From NCBI RefSeq assembly GCF_002915595.1, contig NZ_PQGG01000013.1:62001-126000 (forward strand): 64,000 nt of DNA. The letters run 5' to 3'. How positions within the stretch are numbered: position 1 is the stretch's first letter; each line of letters starts with the position of its first letter. Below are positions 56,538-64,000 of this stretch, piece after piece. Position numbers and translations under genes: made by a program. A model generated the notes under the pieces. It was not told the DNA's origin, searched no databases, and saw only the letters and a program-made list of their open reading frames with translations. The DNA comes from Zhongshania marina. Its GTDB lineage: Bacteria > Pseudomonadota > Gammaproteobacteria > Pseudomonadales > Spongiibacteraceae.

Positions 56538-58448
56538 TTAAATCGTTTTAGGAATTGTAAAGAAGAAGGTCGTACCCGCATTTGCCTCTGAATGTATCCA
56601 AATCTCACCGCCGTGCAGCGTGACAACTTTTTTGCACTTTGCTAAACCTATTCCGCTACCGGGATAGTCGTGTTGCGCATGTAGCCGTTTGAATAGTAAA
56701 AAAATATGATCAAACTGCTGAGGGTCAATACCAATGCCGTCGTCCTGTATTGAGAAAAGCCAATTGCCGCCGTCGTCTTTACAGCTTACGGAAATGTGGG
56801 GAGTGGAATTAGGCTTACTAAATTTTATGGCATTGCTAATTAAATTTTGAAAAAGCATATGTAATTCGGTTGAATACGCTTTTATGGTCGGTAATCTGGA
56901 GCGGCTTATTTCCGCTTGGTGCTCATTGATGCTGCTGTCTAAATCGGCTAGCACATTGTCTAATAGTTTCTCGCAGTCCACCGTTGCTAATTCTGGTTCG
57001 CGACCTATTCTGCTGTAAGACATCAAGCCTAAGACAAGTCTTCGCATTCGCTCAGCCGCTTCGTTGATGTATTGAATAGACGCCTGTACATGGGGCGAGT
57101 TGTCTTTATCTTCGAGCTCTGATTTTAGCAATTCTGTAAAACTGGTTAATGTGCGCAATGGTTCTTGCAAGTCGTGGGAGGCAGCAAAAGCAAATTGCTC
57201 TAGTTCTTTATTGCTTTCTCGCAATTGCTTTATGTTGTGTTCCAGTTCTAATGATTTAGTTTGGTAGCCCTTAGATATTTCATTTGCCAGTAAGGTGGCG
57301 CGGCGATTTGCGTTACTTAGTATAAGAAATAAGAAAAACAACATGGCATCGATTAGTATGCCGCCAAGCAGTATGAATGTCGGCTGAGAATTTTTTGCTT
57401 CATCTCTAAAGTCGGTGGTGCTTCTAATTGTAATTTGCCATTGTCGCCCGTAAATATCTAATGGAAACGTTTGTTCAAATTGCGGATTCTTGTCGAAGCG
57501 TTGGTCATCACTATTGTTCTCGTTGTAAAGCGTAAAATCGTCGTCGCGAATGGTGATTCCAACGTGGCGGCGCGCTTTTTCAAGTGTACCCAGCATGAGT
57601 TTGTTAACAATAAACGGCGCGTACACCATGCCTGAGAATTGCTTTTGGCGTTCGGGTACATTTAGTGGAGTGGCGCTTGCTGCGCCATTGGAGCGATAGA
57701 ACGGTGCGTAAAATAAAAATCCGGGTGTGCGCTCGGTAGACTGAACCAAATAAATTGGCCCGGTAATTTGTGCTTTTCCGCTATCTCTTGCCTTAAGTGC
57801 TGCATTCAAGCGGTTTTGTTCGTGGGCGACATCTAGACCGACGGCATTGGCATTTTCGGCGATTGGCTCTATATAGGTGATAGGTAGTCGGTAAGGGTTT
57901 TCGTGTTTGGGGTGGATGCCGTAGTTTGGTCGATCGCCTTGTTGGGAATCTAGATAATCGGCTAGTTCTGTGTCTGGCACATTGAAAATAACACCGATGC
58001 CGTTTATGCCGCGATATTTTTCAGGTAGCCGCAATGCAGTCGCAAAACTATTCCACTGAGAAAAACTAACGCTGCCCCCGTGAGATTGAATGTTTGCTAC
58101 GCCAGACCATAACGCGTCTTCGTATTTTTGCAGGCGCTCAATAATTAAGGTAATGACTTGATCGGCTTCGCGATGAAATCGATTTTCATTTTTTTCCTGA
58201 ATTTGTATTTTTGAATACTGCCAAACGCCAATAGTCATTAGTAGTGATAGCGCGACGATAAGCCAGTGTACCCAATGCAGGCTTCCTACCTTGGAGGTTT
58301 TGTGTTGCTCTATCAGAGTCGCAATATTCTGTTCTTCGGAGCTGCTCATGCATTTACAAATTTTATGACGTTTGTTGTGAGTGTCGAATAGTAGCGGCGG
58401 ATCAAATTCGATAGCGATATCTGTACGGTACATGCTTTTGCTGCGCAT
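56538..58448 (-). CDS. CHASE-domain sensor histidine kinase
   Basis: 636 residues as drawn. A membrane segment (about 62-80), a periplasmic CHASE domain (about 110-300, with G-I-N-G-I-G-V-I-F), a second membrane segment (about 360-385), a coiled-coil linker, HisKA with phosphorylation site A-A-S-H-D-L-Q-E-P-L-R, and an ATPase domain with N-L-I-S-N-A-I-K-F, D-D-G-I-G-I and G-S-G-I-G-L-A. CHASE domains sense small extracellular molecules. No response regulator is adjacent, so it is an orphan kinase. The start is uncertain: ATG 58433 or ATG 58349 are in frame and none has a clear ribosome site. Confidence 0.87.
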   Translation of the reverse strand: MRSKSMYRTDIAIEFDPPLLFDTHNKRHKICKCMSSSEEQNIATLIEQHKTSKVGSLHWVHWLIVALSLLMTIGVWQYSKIQIQEKNENRFHREADQVITLIIERLQKYEDALWSGVANIQSHGGSVSFSQWNSFATALRLPEKYRGINGIGVIFNVPDTELADYLDSQQGDRPNYGIHPKHENPYRLPITYIEPIAENANAVGLDVAHEQNRLNAALKARDSGKAQITGPIYLVQSTERTPGFLFYAPFYRSNGAASATPLNVPERQKQFSGMVYAPFIVNKLMLGTLEKARRHVGITIRDDDFTLYNENNSDDQRFDKNPQFEQTFPLDIYGRQWQITIRSTTDFRDEAKNSQPTFILLGGILIDAMLFFLFLILSNANRRATLLANEISKGYQTKSLELEHNIKQLRESNKELEQFAFAASHDLQEPLRTLTSFTELLKSELEDKDNSPHVQASIQYINEAAERMRRLVLGLMSYSRIGREPELATVDCEKLLDNVLADLDSSINEHQAEISRSRLPTIKAYSTELHMLFQNLISNAIKFSKPNSTPHISVSCKDDGGNWLFSIQDDGIGIDPQQFDHIFLLFKRLHAQHDYPGSGIGLAKCKKVVTLHGGEIWIHSEANAGTTFFFTIPKTI

Positions 58449-58568
58449 AAAGTGGCAGCCACTATGATAGCGGTCTATTGTGGCGCCTCAAGTTGGAGGG
58501 TGGTATGGCTGATTATACCTACAGCGCTAGCAGCTCATACAAGCTGCTAGCTAGGCGAACGCTGCTAC

Positions 58569-60053
58569 TCAGAGGGATGCTGTTTTGCCCGCCATGCGGC
58601 CAAAGTAGGTCACGTCGCCAACCGACATGCCGCTGGCATAACCTGCCGCAGTGCGCGGAATACCTGCGGTAGTGCGACCTGCCGCATATAGACCCTTGAT
58701 GATGTTGCCTTCTGGTGTGAGTACTTCGCCGCTTGGGAGTGTGTCTAGGCCGCCTAGGGTAAAGAAGGGATAGAAGGGGCCGCGACCTAGGGTGCAGTCC
58801 AAGGCCACGTAAGGGGGTTTGATGGGGCGTAACCACGCTTCGTGTTTGTGAAAGTATGGGTCGTCGCCGGTTTCTGCATGTTTGTTATAGGTATCTACCG
58901 TGTATTGCAGGCTGCCTTCAGGCAGGGTTAGCTCTTGTTCTAATTCGGCAATGCTATCGCCAGTTCCTGCGACCGTTGCGCCGAGGTAGCTCATTTTTTC
59001 GTAATCGCCATAGCCCTCAACATCGGTAATAAAGTAGATGCGCGATGAATTGCGTTGCGCGATCAGGGCGTTGTATCCCACGCGACCGTGGTAACAGTCT
59101 TCATTGATAAAGCGCTGGGCCTTGTCATTGACCAAAATGCCGTAAGTTAGCGATGCCGGTGGGTAATAGGGGAGGCTGACAAAGCACTCGTGCATATTGC
59201 TAGTGCCTGCACCCGCACCCATGCCCATCAGGATGCCGCTGCCGGTGTCGCCAGGATTGCCAATAGGGATTAAGCCGCAGTCAAAGGTAGGGGCGTATTT
59301 CTTGACCATGTCTTCGTTCATGCAGAAGCCACCGGCACATAAAATCACGCCTTTGCGCGCCCTTACGTTTTTTTCTTGCTGGTCGATTCTCACCACAATA
59401 CCGTCGACGTCGCCGGCGTCGTTCACAATTAGAGTTAGGGCGCGGCTGTCGTAATGAACGTCTACCGCCCGTGAATTGACCGCCTCGGTGAGGATTTTCA
59501 TCAGCAGCGGGCCGCCGTTGTCGCCCTCTACTTGAAGGTTGTGGCCTCGGGGTACGGGGCTGGCGTGTTCGGTAAAGGGATAGGCTTTTTCGTTGCCGGT
59601 GAATAATAAACAGTCGTCGGTGAGCGCCATGATCGCGCGCTCTTTCAGCTCGCTTAATTTGAATGGCACGCCAAGCCCAGTCAGCCAATTGTAATGACCA
59701 ATGCTGTTTTCACAGTAATGGCGAATTTTGGCCTCGTCAGCCTGATTGCCGAAGCAGGCCTTTAAATAGTTCACCATGTTTTCGGTATCGTCATGGTAGC
59801 CGCAGGCCTGTTGCACTGGTGTGCCGCCATTGCCACCCATATAAATCTCGGCGCTCGATAATGCGGTAGAGCCGCCACTGGCACTGGCCAGCTCAAAAAT
59901 ACTGACTTTACTGCCGGCATCGGCTGATTCGATCGCGGCAGATGCACCTGCGCCGCCAAAACCGATAATGGCGATATCTGTCTCAATGTCCCAGTGGGTA
60001 ATGTCTTTAGAGTTGCGCGGCGTGGTAGCGGTGGTTTTATTGGTTTGACTCAT
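58569..60053 (-). CDS. FAD-dependent KstD/fumarate-reductase-like flavoprotein
   Basis: 494 residues. The dinucleotide motif I-I-G-F-G-G-A-G-A-S-A-A follows a short polar N-terminus, then E-L-A-S-A-S-G-G-S-T-A-L-S-S; a second FAD block L-Y-A-A-G-R-T-T-A-G lies near the C-terminus. This places it with KstD-like and flavocytochrome-c-type dehydrogenases; it is a distant paralogue of the flavoprotein at 52.1 kb, with a different C-terminal block. The substrate is unknown; a steroid or other ring compound is likely by family. It is divergent from fabV, with a perfect palindrome between. Confidence 0.75.
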   Translation of the reverse strand: MSQTNKTTATTPRNSKDITHWDIETDIAIIGFGGAGASAAIESADAGSKVSIFELASASGGSTALSSAEIYMGGNGGTPVQQACGYHDDTENMVNYLKACFGNQADEAKIRHYCENSIGHYNWLTGLGVPFKLSELKERAIMALTDDCLLFTGNEKAYPFTEHASPVPRGHNLQVEGDNGGPLLMKILTEAVNSRAVDVHYDSRALTLIVNDAGDVDGIVVRIDQQEKNVRARKGVILCAGGFCMNEDMVKKYAPTFDCGLIPIGNPGDTGSGILMGMGAGAGTSNMHECFVSLPYYPPASLTYGILVNDKAQRFINEDCYHGRVGYNALIAQRNSSRIYFITDVEGYGDYEKMSYLGATVAGTGDSIAELEQELTLPEGSLQYTVDTYNKHAETGDDPYFHKHEAWLRPIKPPYVALDCTLGRGPFYPFFTLGGLDTLPSGEVLTPEGNIIKGLYAAGRTTAGIPRTAAGYASGMSVGDVTYFGRMAGKTASL

Positions 60054-60207
60054 GGTGAACCCTAATTATTAGATTGTATGGCAGCACTAGCGGAGCACCT
60101 ATTTGGTTTGCGATAGGCGCGGATATAAACGCTGATAGTTGCTTGGGCGGTGGTGTACGGTTTAGGTCTAATTGTAGGCAATCTTATTTTAATCGGCGCG
60201 GGCATAG

Positions 60208-60224
60208 CATCCGTTAAACGGATG
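60208..60224. promoter_or_regulatory. Perfect 17-base palindrome, candidate operator
   Basis: CATCCGTT, a central A, then AACGGATG: an eight-base perfect inverted repeat with one-base centre, typical of a dimeric repressor site (TetR, GntR or MarR type). It lies about 155 bases from the flavoprotein start and about 65 bases upstream of the fabV -10 box. It shares ACGGATGA-like sequence with the inverted repeat at 52038. No regulator gene is next to it. Confidence 0.5.
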
Positions 60225-60264
60225 AGGTTGTTTCGGCGCGCTTTCGCAATGTTGACGTTGAGTA

Positions 60265-60294
60265 TTAGTGCTCGCCGGCAAGGCTGGTTATAAT
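60265..60294 (+). promoter_or_regulatory. Candidate fabV promoter
   Basis: Exact TATAAT (60289-60294) with a weak -35 box TTAGTG (60265-60270) at 18 bases. Transcription would start about 60 bases before the fabV ATG. Confidence 0.5.
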
Positions 60295-60361
60295 GCCCGC
60301 CAAACTAGGGCCTGTTAACAGACCCAAAACACGCTTAATTTATTTGGAGCAGGGATTCCCT

Positions 60362-61552
60362 ATGATCATCAAGCCTCGTGTGCGCGGATTTATGTGTGTC
60401 ACAACCCACCCAGTTGGTTGTGAGGCCAACGTAGCTCAGCAGATAGACTACGTAAAAGCTCAAGGTGCCATCCCAAATGGCCCCAAGCGGGTGCTGGTGA
60501 TTGGTGCCTCTACGGGTTACGGCTTGGCCTCGCGTATTAGCGCAGCATTTGGTGCTGGTGCCTCCACGCTAGGTATTTTCTTTGAAAAAGAAGGTACCGA
60601 GAAAAAGCCAGGAACAGCGGGTTGGTATAACTCGGCAGCCTTCCACAAATTTGCTGAGGCTGAAGGCATTTATGCAAAAAGCATTAATGGCGATGCCTTT
60701 TCTGATGCGATCAAAGAAAAGACCATTGCGCAAATTAAGGCAGACCTTGGGCAGGTCGATTTAGTGGTTTACAGCTTGGCCTCGCCACGTCGTCAGCACC
60801 CTAAAACCGGTGAGGTGTTTAATTCAACACTCAAGCCCATTGGTAAAGATGTCACCCAGCGCGGCGTAAATACCGATAAAGAAACCATTGAAAGCTTTAC
60901 CTTGGTTGCGGCCAACGAAGACGAGATTAACAACACCGTCGCGGTAATGGGTGGTGAAGACTGGCAGATGTGGATAGATGCCTTAGATGAGGCTGGCGTA
61001 TTGGCCGATGGCGCTAAAACCACAGCTTACACCTACCTTGGCGACAAATTAACCTGGGACATTTACTGGCATGGCACTATTGGCGCGGCCAAGAAAGACC
61101 TCGATAAGCGCGTTATCAGCATTCGCGAGAAGCTTGCCCGCACCGGCGGTGATGCACGCGTTTCGGTCTTGAAGGCTGTTGTGACACAAGCTAGCTCAGC
61201 GATTCCGGTCATGCCACTGTATTTGGCCCTGCTGTTTAAAGCCATGAAGGCGGACGGTAGTCATGAGGGTTGTATTGAGCAGGTGTATGGTCTGTTCAAA
61301 AATAGCCTCTACGGTGATGCGCCGATTAAAGACGAAGAAGGCCGTTTGCGCGCGGATGGCTTAGAAATGCGTCCAGAGATTCAGGCTGCTGTCGAAAAAA
61401 TGTGGGATGACGTGACCACAGAGAACTTAATGGCGACGACTGACTTTGCAGGCTACAAGCGCGAATTTCTACGCCTATTTGGTTTTGAGATTGACGGTGT
61501 TGACTATGACGCTGATGTTGATCCAGTGGTGGAAATCAGAAATATGGTCTAA
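60362..61552 (+). CDS. fabV: Enoyl-ACP reductase FabV
   Basis: NADH-dependent trans-2-enoyl-ACP reductase finishing each fatty-acid elongation cycle. It has 396 residues. The NADH site reads [11 protein letters not shown], and the family catalytic pattern Y-x8-K-K is exact ([11 protein letters not shown]). FabV enzymes are known for natural resistance to triclosan. I chose ATG 60362, which gives the typical N-terminus [10 protein letters not shown]; an in-frame start at 60293 overlaps the promoter. It is followed by a strong terminator. Confidence 0.96.
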   Translation: MIIKPRVRGFMCVTTHPVGCEANVAQQIDYVKAQGAIPNGPKRVLVIGASTGYGLASRISAAFGAGASTLGIFFEKEGTEKKPGTAGWYNSAAFHKFAEAEGIYAKSINGDAFSDAIKEKTIAQIKADLGQVDLVVYSLASPRRQHPKTGEVFNSTLKPIGKDVTQRGVNTDKETIESFTLVAANEDEINNTVAVMGGEDWQMWIDALDEAGVLADGAKTTAYTYLGDKLTWDIYWHGTIGAAKKDLDKRVISIREKLARTGGDARVSVLKAVVTQASSAIPVMPLYLALLFKAMKADGSHEGCIEQVYGLFKNSLYGDAPIKDEEGRLRADGLEMRPEIQAAVEKMWDDVTTENLMATTDFAGYKREFLRLFGFEIDGVDYDADVDPVVEIRNMV

Positions 61553-61636
61553 AGGGGGCGTGCCCTAATTGCGCCATGTATAACAAGGTGCTTAATTGAG
61601 GGCGTGCTCATAATACACAGTGTTTGTGATGTTTTT

Positions 61637-61671
61637 AAAAGGCCCCGCAGCGTCGCTGCGGGGCCTTTTTT
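61637..61671. terminator. Strong terminator after fabV
   Basis: A 15-pair perfect stem (AAAAGGCCCCGCAGC with its complement) over a GTC loop at 61637-61669, flanked by A and T runs so it can stop transcription in both directions, serving fabV and the DUF2970 gene. Confidence 0.95.
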
Positions 61672-61808
61672 GCGCTGAAAACCATTCACGCGGGCTAGTT
61701 GTCGTTGGTGGGGGCTGATGTATCGCGAATTTCTGTATAAGGGTAAAAGCGCGCGAATGGTTCGGGTGGTGTCGCTTGGGTGCTTAAATATAAAAAGCAC
61801 CGTCGCTA

Positions 61809-62054
61809 CTAGCTGCCCAGTGCAAGATGAAGAACGAGCTGAGAGCCTACAAAGCAGGTGGTGAAGAAAATTGACATTGCAACTATGCCAGATATAACAA
61901 CGACTAGCGGCTTGTCTTCAGCTAAATCCATCATTTTTTTACGGCCTTCTTTGTTTTGTAAGGCGAACATTAACGACAAAGCTTGCCCTACAATTTCAAA
62001 AAAGCTGAGCGGTTTTTGCTCGCTGATCTTGTTTTTCGGTGTTAATGCAGACAT
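61809..62054 (-). CDS. Small DUF2970 membrane protein
   Basis: 81 residues: a polar N-terminus, a central F-F-E-I-V-G-Q-A-L-S-L-M-F-A-L-Q-N segment and one C-terminal membrane helix (about 55-77, V-V-V-I-S-G-I-V-A-M-S-I-F-F). The layout fits DUF2970, a family of small single-pass membrane proteins of unknown function. I chose ATG 62054 because AAAGG lies about ten bases upstream; ATG 62063 has AAAGG only one base before it. Confidence 0.7.
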   Translation of the reverse strand: MSALTPKNKISEQKPLSFFEIVGQALSLMFALQNKEGRKKMMDLAEDKPLVVVISGIVAMSIFFTTCFVGSQLVLHLALGS

Positions 62055-62274
62055 TAAATTCATACCTTTAGTTAATGCTTGGTTATGAGAATGTAAGCCT
62101 TTTCGGGTAAGGCCTACATGGCTCTGCGTCCTTGTAATAAAACATTCTACTCAGGGGCTTCACCGAATGAAAGGTGTTGAGGTTTTGCTGAGTATACGCG
62201 CAGTGCAGGTGATCTGCGCTGCGCGTCGAATGTTTTTCCTAATTCAACAAAGCCGGCTCGTGGAAAGCCTCTTA

Positions 62275-62931
62275 TTAACTTTTTGCCGCTGATACGAATC
62301 GTAGATAAGGTAGTTTTATGTCTACCTCGCCAAATTTCTCTTTTGCTTGTTCATCGCTCAGGCTGAGCCCTACGATCACATCTTGCCCCGCTACCCAGTT
62401 GGCTGGTGTGGCAATCGGGGCGCCGTCGGTAATTTGAATGGCGTCGAGAGCGCGCAAAATTTCCGCAAAATTGCGGCCTACCGACATGGGGTAAGACATG
62501 GTAAGACGGATTTTTTTGTCTGGGCCAATGATGAAAACAGTTCTTACGGTGGCGCTGTCAGCGGGAGTTCGGCCATCGCTTAGATAGGCGTCGGCGGGAA
62601 GCATATTGTATAGCTTTGATACCTGCAGTGATGTGTCGTCGATGATAGGGAAATCGGCGGGGGCGCCAGCAAAGGCTTCAATGTCGCGTTTCCACTTTAT
62701 ATGTTCTTCAACGGTGTCTACGGATACGCCCATTACTTTGGTGTTACGTTTAATAAATTCAGGGACAAGCTGGGCTACGGCGCCAAATTCGGTTGTGCAA
62801 ACCGGAGTGAAATCCTTTGGGTGGGAAAATAAGATCGCGTAGGAATCACCAATCCATTCATGAAGTGTAAGTTCGCCAGCGGTTGAGTCTACTGTAAAGT
62901 TCGGTGCGGTATCATTTATACGAATTGTCAT
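62275..62931 (-). CDS. 1-Cys peroxiredoxin (Prx6 type)
   Basis: Thiol peroxidase of 218 residues that reduces hydrogen peroxide and alkyl hydroperoxides. The peroxidatic Cys45 lies in D-F-T-P-V-C-T-T-E-F, with the partner Arg in the later A-T-V-R-T-V-F. The extended C-terminal domain (about 150-218, P-A-N-W-V-A-G-Q-D-V) and lack of a second resolving Cys mark the Prx6 subfamily. It stands alone; regulation by OxyR is plausible, but I see no clear OxyR site. Confidence 0.93.
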   Translation of the reverse strand: MTIRINDTAPNFTVDSTAGELTLHEWIGDSYAILFSHPKDFTPVCTTEFGAVAQLVPEFIKRNTKVMGVSVDTVEEHIKWKRDIEAFAGAPADFPIIDDTSLQVSKLYNMLPADAYLSDGRTPADSATVRTVFIIGPDKKIRLTMSYPMSVGRNFAEILRALDAIQITDGAPIATPANWVAGQDVIVGLSLSDEQAKEKFGEVDIKLPYLRFVSAAKS

Positions 62932-63436
62932 GAGAATAATCCTTTAATGTCGTTTAGTGAAAAACATCTGACCAGCGAGAGCGCTTGCTGGTGAAGTGTT
63001 TCTATCCCCGTGCGTGAGCTCTTTCATTACTGTTGTCACACCGTGTAATAGCAAGTCTCGCACCAGGGCTTAAAATTCAATGTGTATTTTTTTAAGTTTT
63101 TGTTTTTAAAGTATATTTTTTGTTTTGTTGAGCAAGGTGAAAGGCAGAAAAGAATAGGCTTTGCCATTTTTGGCTAAAATATTTGTCAATAATGTCAGAG
63201 TTCTGGGTGGGTAAGTGAATTAAGGTGGGTGTTGGCATTCGTAGTGGGCAGGTGTAGGGGTAGCGCAATATCTTAATTCCTATTTTATTGTGGGTTATAA
63301 GCGAAAATTCCTCGTTTATCGGTGATGTTGGCCTGCCGTGAAAATTGCGTGTTCTATTTACCCTAAAAATTTCGAATTATTTGCGAGTCGCGTCGCCCTA
63401 GGCTAGAGTGTGGCGGTTTTTTGCATCGGTAAATCC
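62932..63436. other. 505-base AT-rich spacer between peroxiredoxin and MATE genes
   Basis: No reading frame with a family match. It contains T-rich runs around 63085-63125 and is AT-richer than the neighbouring genes. It should hold the divergent promoters of the peroxiredoxin and the MATE gene, but I cannot place boxes with confidence. Confidence 0.5.
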
Positions 63437-64000
63437 ATGTCTGTTACAGCCCGTCACGAACTGCGAACCCAGCTGAAATTGGCACTGCCCATTTTTGGCG
63501 GCCAACTGGCGCAATCTGCCAATGGTTTTGTCGACACAGTGATGGCAGGCAGGGTTTCGGCACTCGATTTAGCAGCCGTTGCCGTGGGCGCCAGTATTTG
63601 GGTGCCAGTGTTTCTATTTATGACAGGTATGCTGATGAGCGCCACCTCGGTATTGGCGCGACACGTTGGCGCCAATCAGCTCGATCGTATTAATCCCTTG
63701 GTGCATCAGGTTGTCGCAGTCGCTGTGGCGCTCGGTATCGTGTCGGTGTTTATTCTGTGCAATGTTGCGCCGCTGCTCACTTGGATGGATGTCGATCCCG
63801 CGATACGCCCGATGGTAGTCGATTACCTGTTTGGCTTGAGCTGGGGTATGCCTGCTATTGCGGTTGTCTTGGCGCTGCGCAGCTACACCGAAGCCCTAAG
63901 TCATACGCGGCCGGTGTTACTTATTAGCGTGGTTGGGCTCTTAGCGAATATCCCAATTAACTATGTGCTCATTTACGGCAAACTCGGCGTTCCTGCCATG
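63437..64000 (+). CDS. MATE family multidrug exporter (3' end outside window)
   Basis: The frame is open from ATG 63437 to the window end, 188 residues. Five or six hydrophobic segments are visible. The opening L-A-L-P-I-F-G-G-Q-L-A-Q-S-A, then V-D-T-V-M-A-G-R-V-S-A-L-D-L-A-A-V-A-V-G, is the classic MatE repeat of NorM-type cation-coupled efflux pumps. There is no clear ribosome site before the start, but no better in-frame start. Substrate unknown. Confidence 0.9.
   Translation, partial: MSVTARHELRTQLKLALPIFGGQLAQSANGFVDTVMAGRVSALDLAAVAVGASIWVPVFLFMTGMLMSATSVLARHVGANQLDRINPLVHQVVAVAVALGIVSVFILCNVAPLLTWMDVDPAIRPMVVDYLFGLSWGMPAIAVVLALRSYTEALSHTRPVLLISVVGLLANIPINYVLIYGKLGVPAM

Larger units (their letters stand above)
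60054..60361. other. Divergent regulatory region between flavoprotein and fabV
   Basis: No coding frame of note in 308 bases. It holds the perfect palindrome at 60208-60224 and a fabV promoter candidate at 60265-60294. Upstream of the minus-strand flavoprotein I see no clear promoter. Confidence 0.6.

Noticed and set aside
60252-60294. TTGACG as the -35 box of fabV
   Set aside because: It lies 31 bases from the TATAAT box; the weaker TTAGTG at 18 bases is a better fit.
61549-61800. 83-codon frame on the minus strand after fabV
   Set aside because: It runs through the strong 15-pair terminator and has no family pattern, so it is not likely to be a gene.
63454-63675. 73-codon frame on the minus strand at the window end
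   Set aside because: It lies opposite the MATE gene, whose family motifs are clear.
1-64000. tRNA genes, rRNA, insertion sequences, CRISPR arrays, prophage genes
   Set aside because: I looked for cloverleaf-like sequences, transposase motifs, short spaced repeats and phage structural genes and saw none I could support.

Overview
The window is ordinary chromosomal DNA of a Gram-negative gammaproteobacterium. It has LpxC and an OmpA/OprF-like porin (outer membrane with LPS), an mreso-DAP-type MurE motif (DNPR), Rnf and type IV pili. Gene order over long stretches is the one I know from Pseudomonas and its marine relatives: murE to lpxC, yacG-coaE-pilDCB beside pilA, rnfABCDGE, metG/mrp/dcd, and purM-purN-DUF3108 opposite DUF2066-perM-hda. 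With a FabV-type enoyl reductase and two ketosteroid-dehydrogenase-like flavoproteins, I would guess a marine Cellvibrionales/Spongiibacteraceae-type bacterium. That placement is inference; no rRNA is present. I saw no tRNA, insertion sequence, prophage or CRISPR array.

1-13.6 kb is the division and cell wall (dcw) cluster, plus strand: murE (5' end outside the window), murF, mraY, murD, ftsW, murG, murC, ddl, ftsQ, ftsA, ftsZ, lpxC. Most joints overlap or nearly touch, so it reads as one long operon building peptidoglycan precursors and the Z ring. 13.6-18.4 kb: a 346-base leader, then secA, argJ and a mutT-type Nudix gene. 18.4-23.1 kb, minus strand: yacG, coaE, pilD, pilC, pilB.

23.3-27.2 kb is an AT-richer stretch: an O-antigen-ligase-like membrane protein, the major pilin gene pilA behind a convincing sigma-54 promoter, and an LtaS-like sulfatase-fold transferase. 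I read it as a candidate pilin-modification islet; it is the most interesting part of the window.

27.2-33.2 kb, minus strand: rnfABCDGE, with a C-terminal 99-residue tandem repeat in RnfC. 33.4-44.3 kb: metG, then mrp and dcd divergent from it; DUF3108, purN and purM on the minus strand; DUF2066, perM and hda as a tightly coupled plus-strand trio; and an OmpA-family porin.

44.5-64 kb is more accessory: a NasA/NapA-like molybdoenzyme with a fused DmsB-DmsC-type partner, an EAL-CBS-GGDEF protein, a Tag-family DNA glycosylase, a CBS-pair protein, two KstD-like flavoproteins, a phytase-like lipoprotein behind four Pho-box-like units, a CHASE histidine kinase, fabV, a DUF2970 protein, a 1-Cys peroxiredoxin and the start of a MATE exporter. 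Several intergenic palindromes here look like operators for regulators not encoded in the window.
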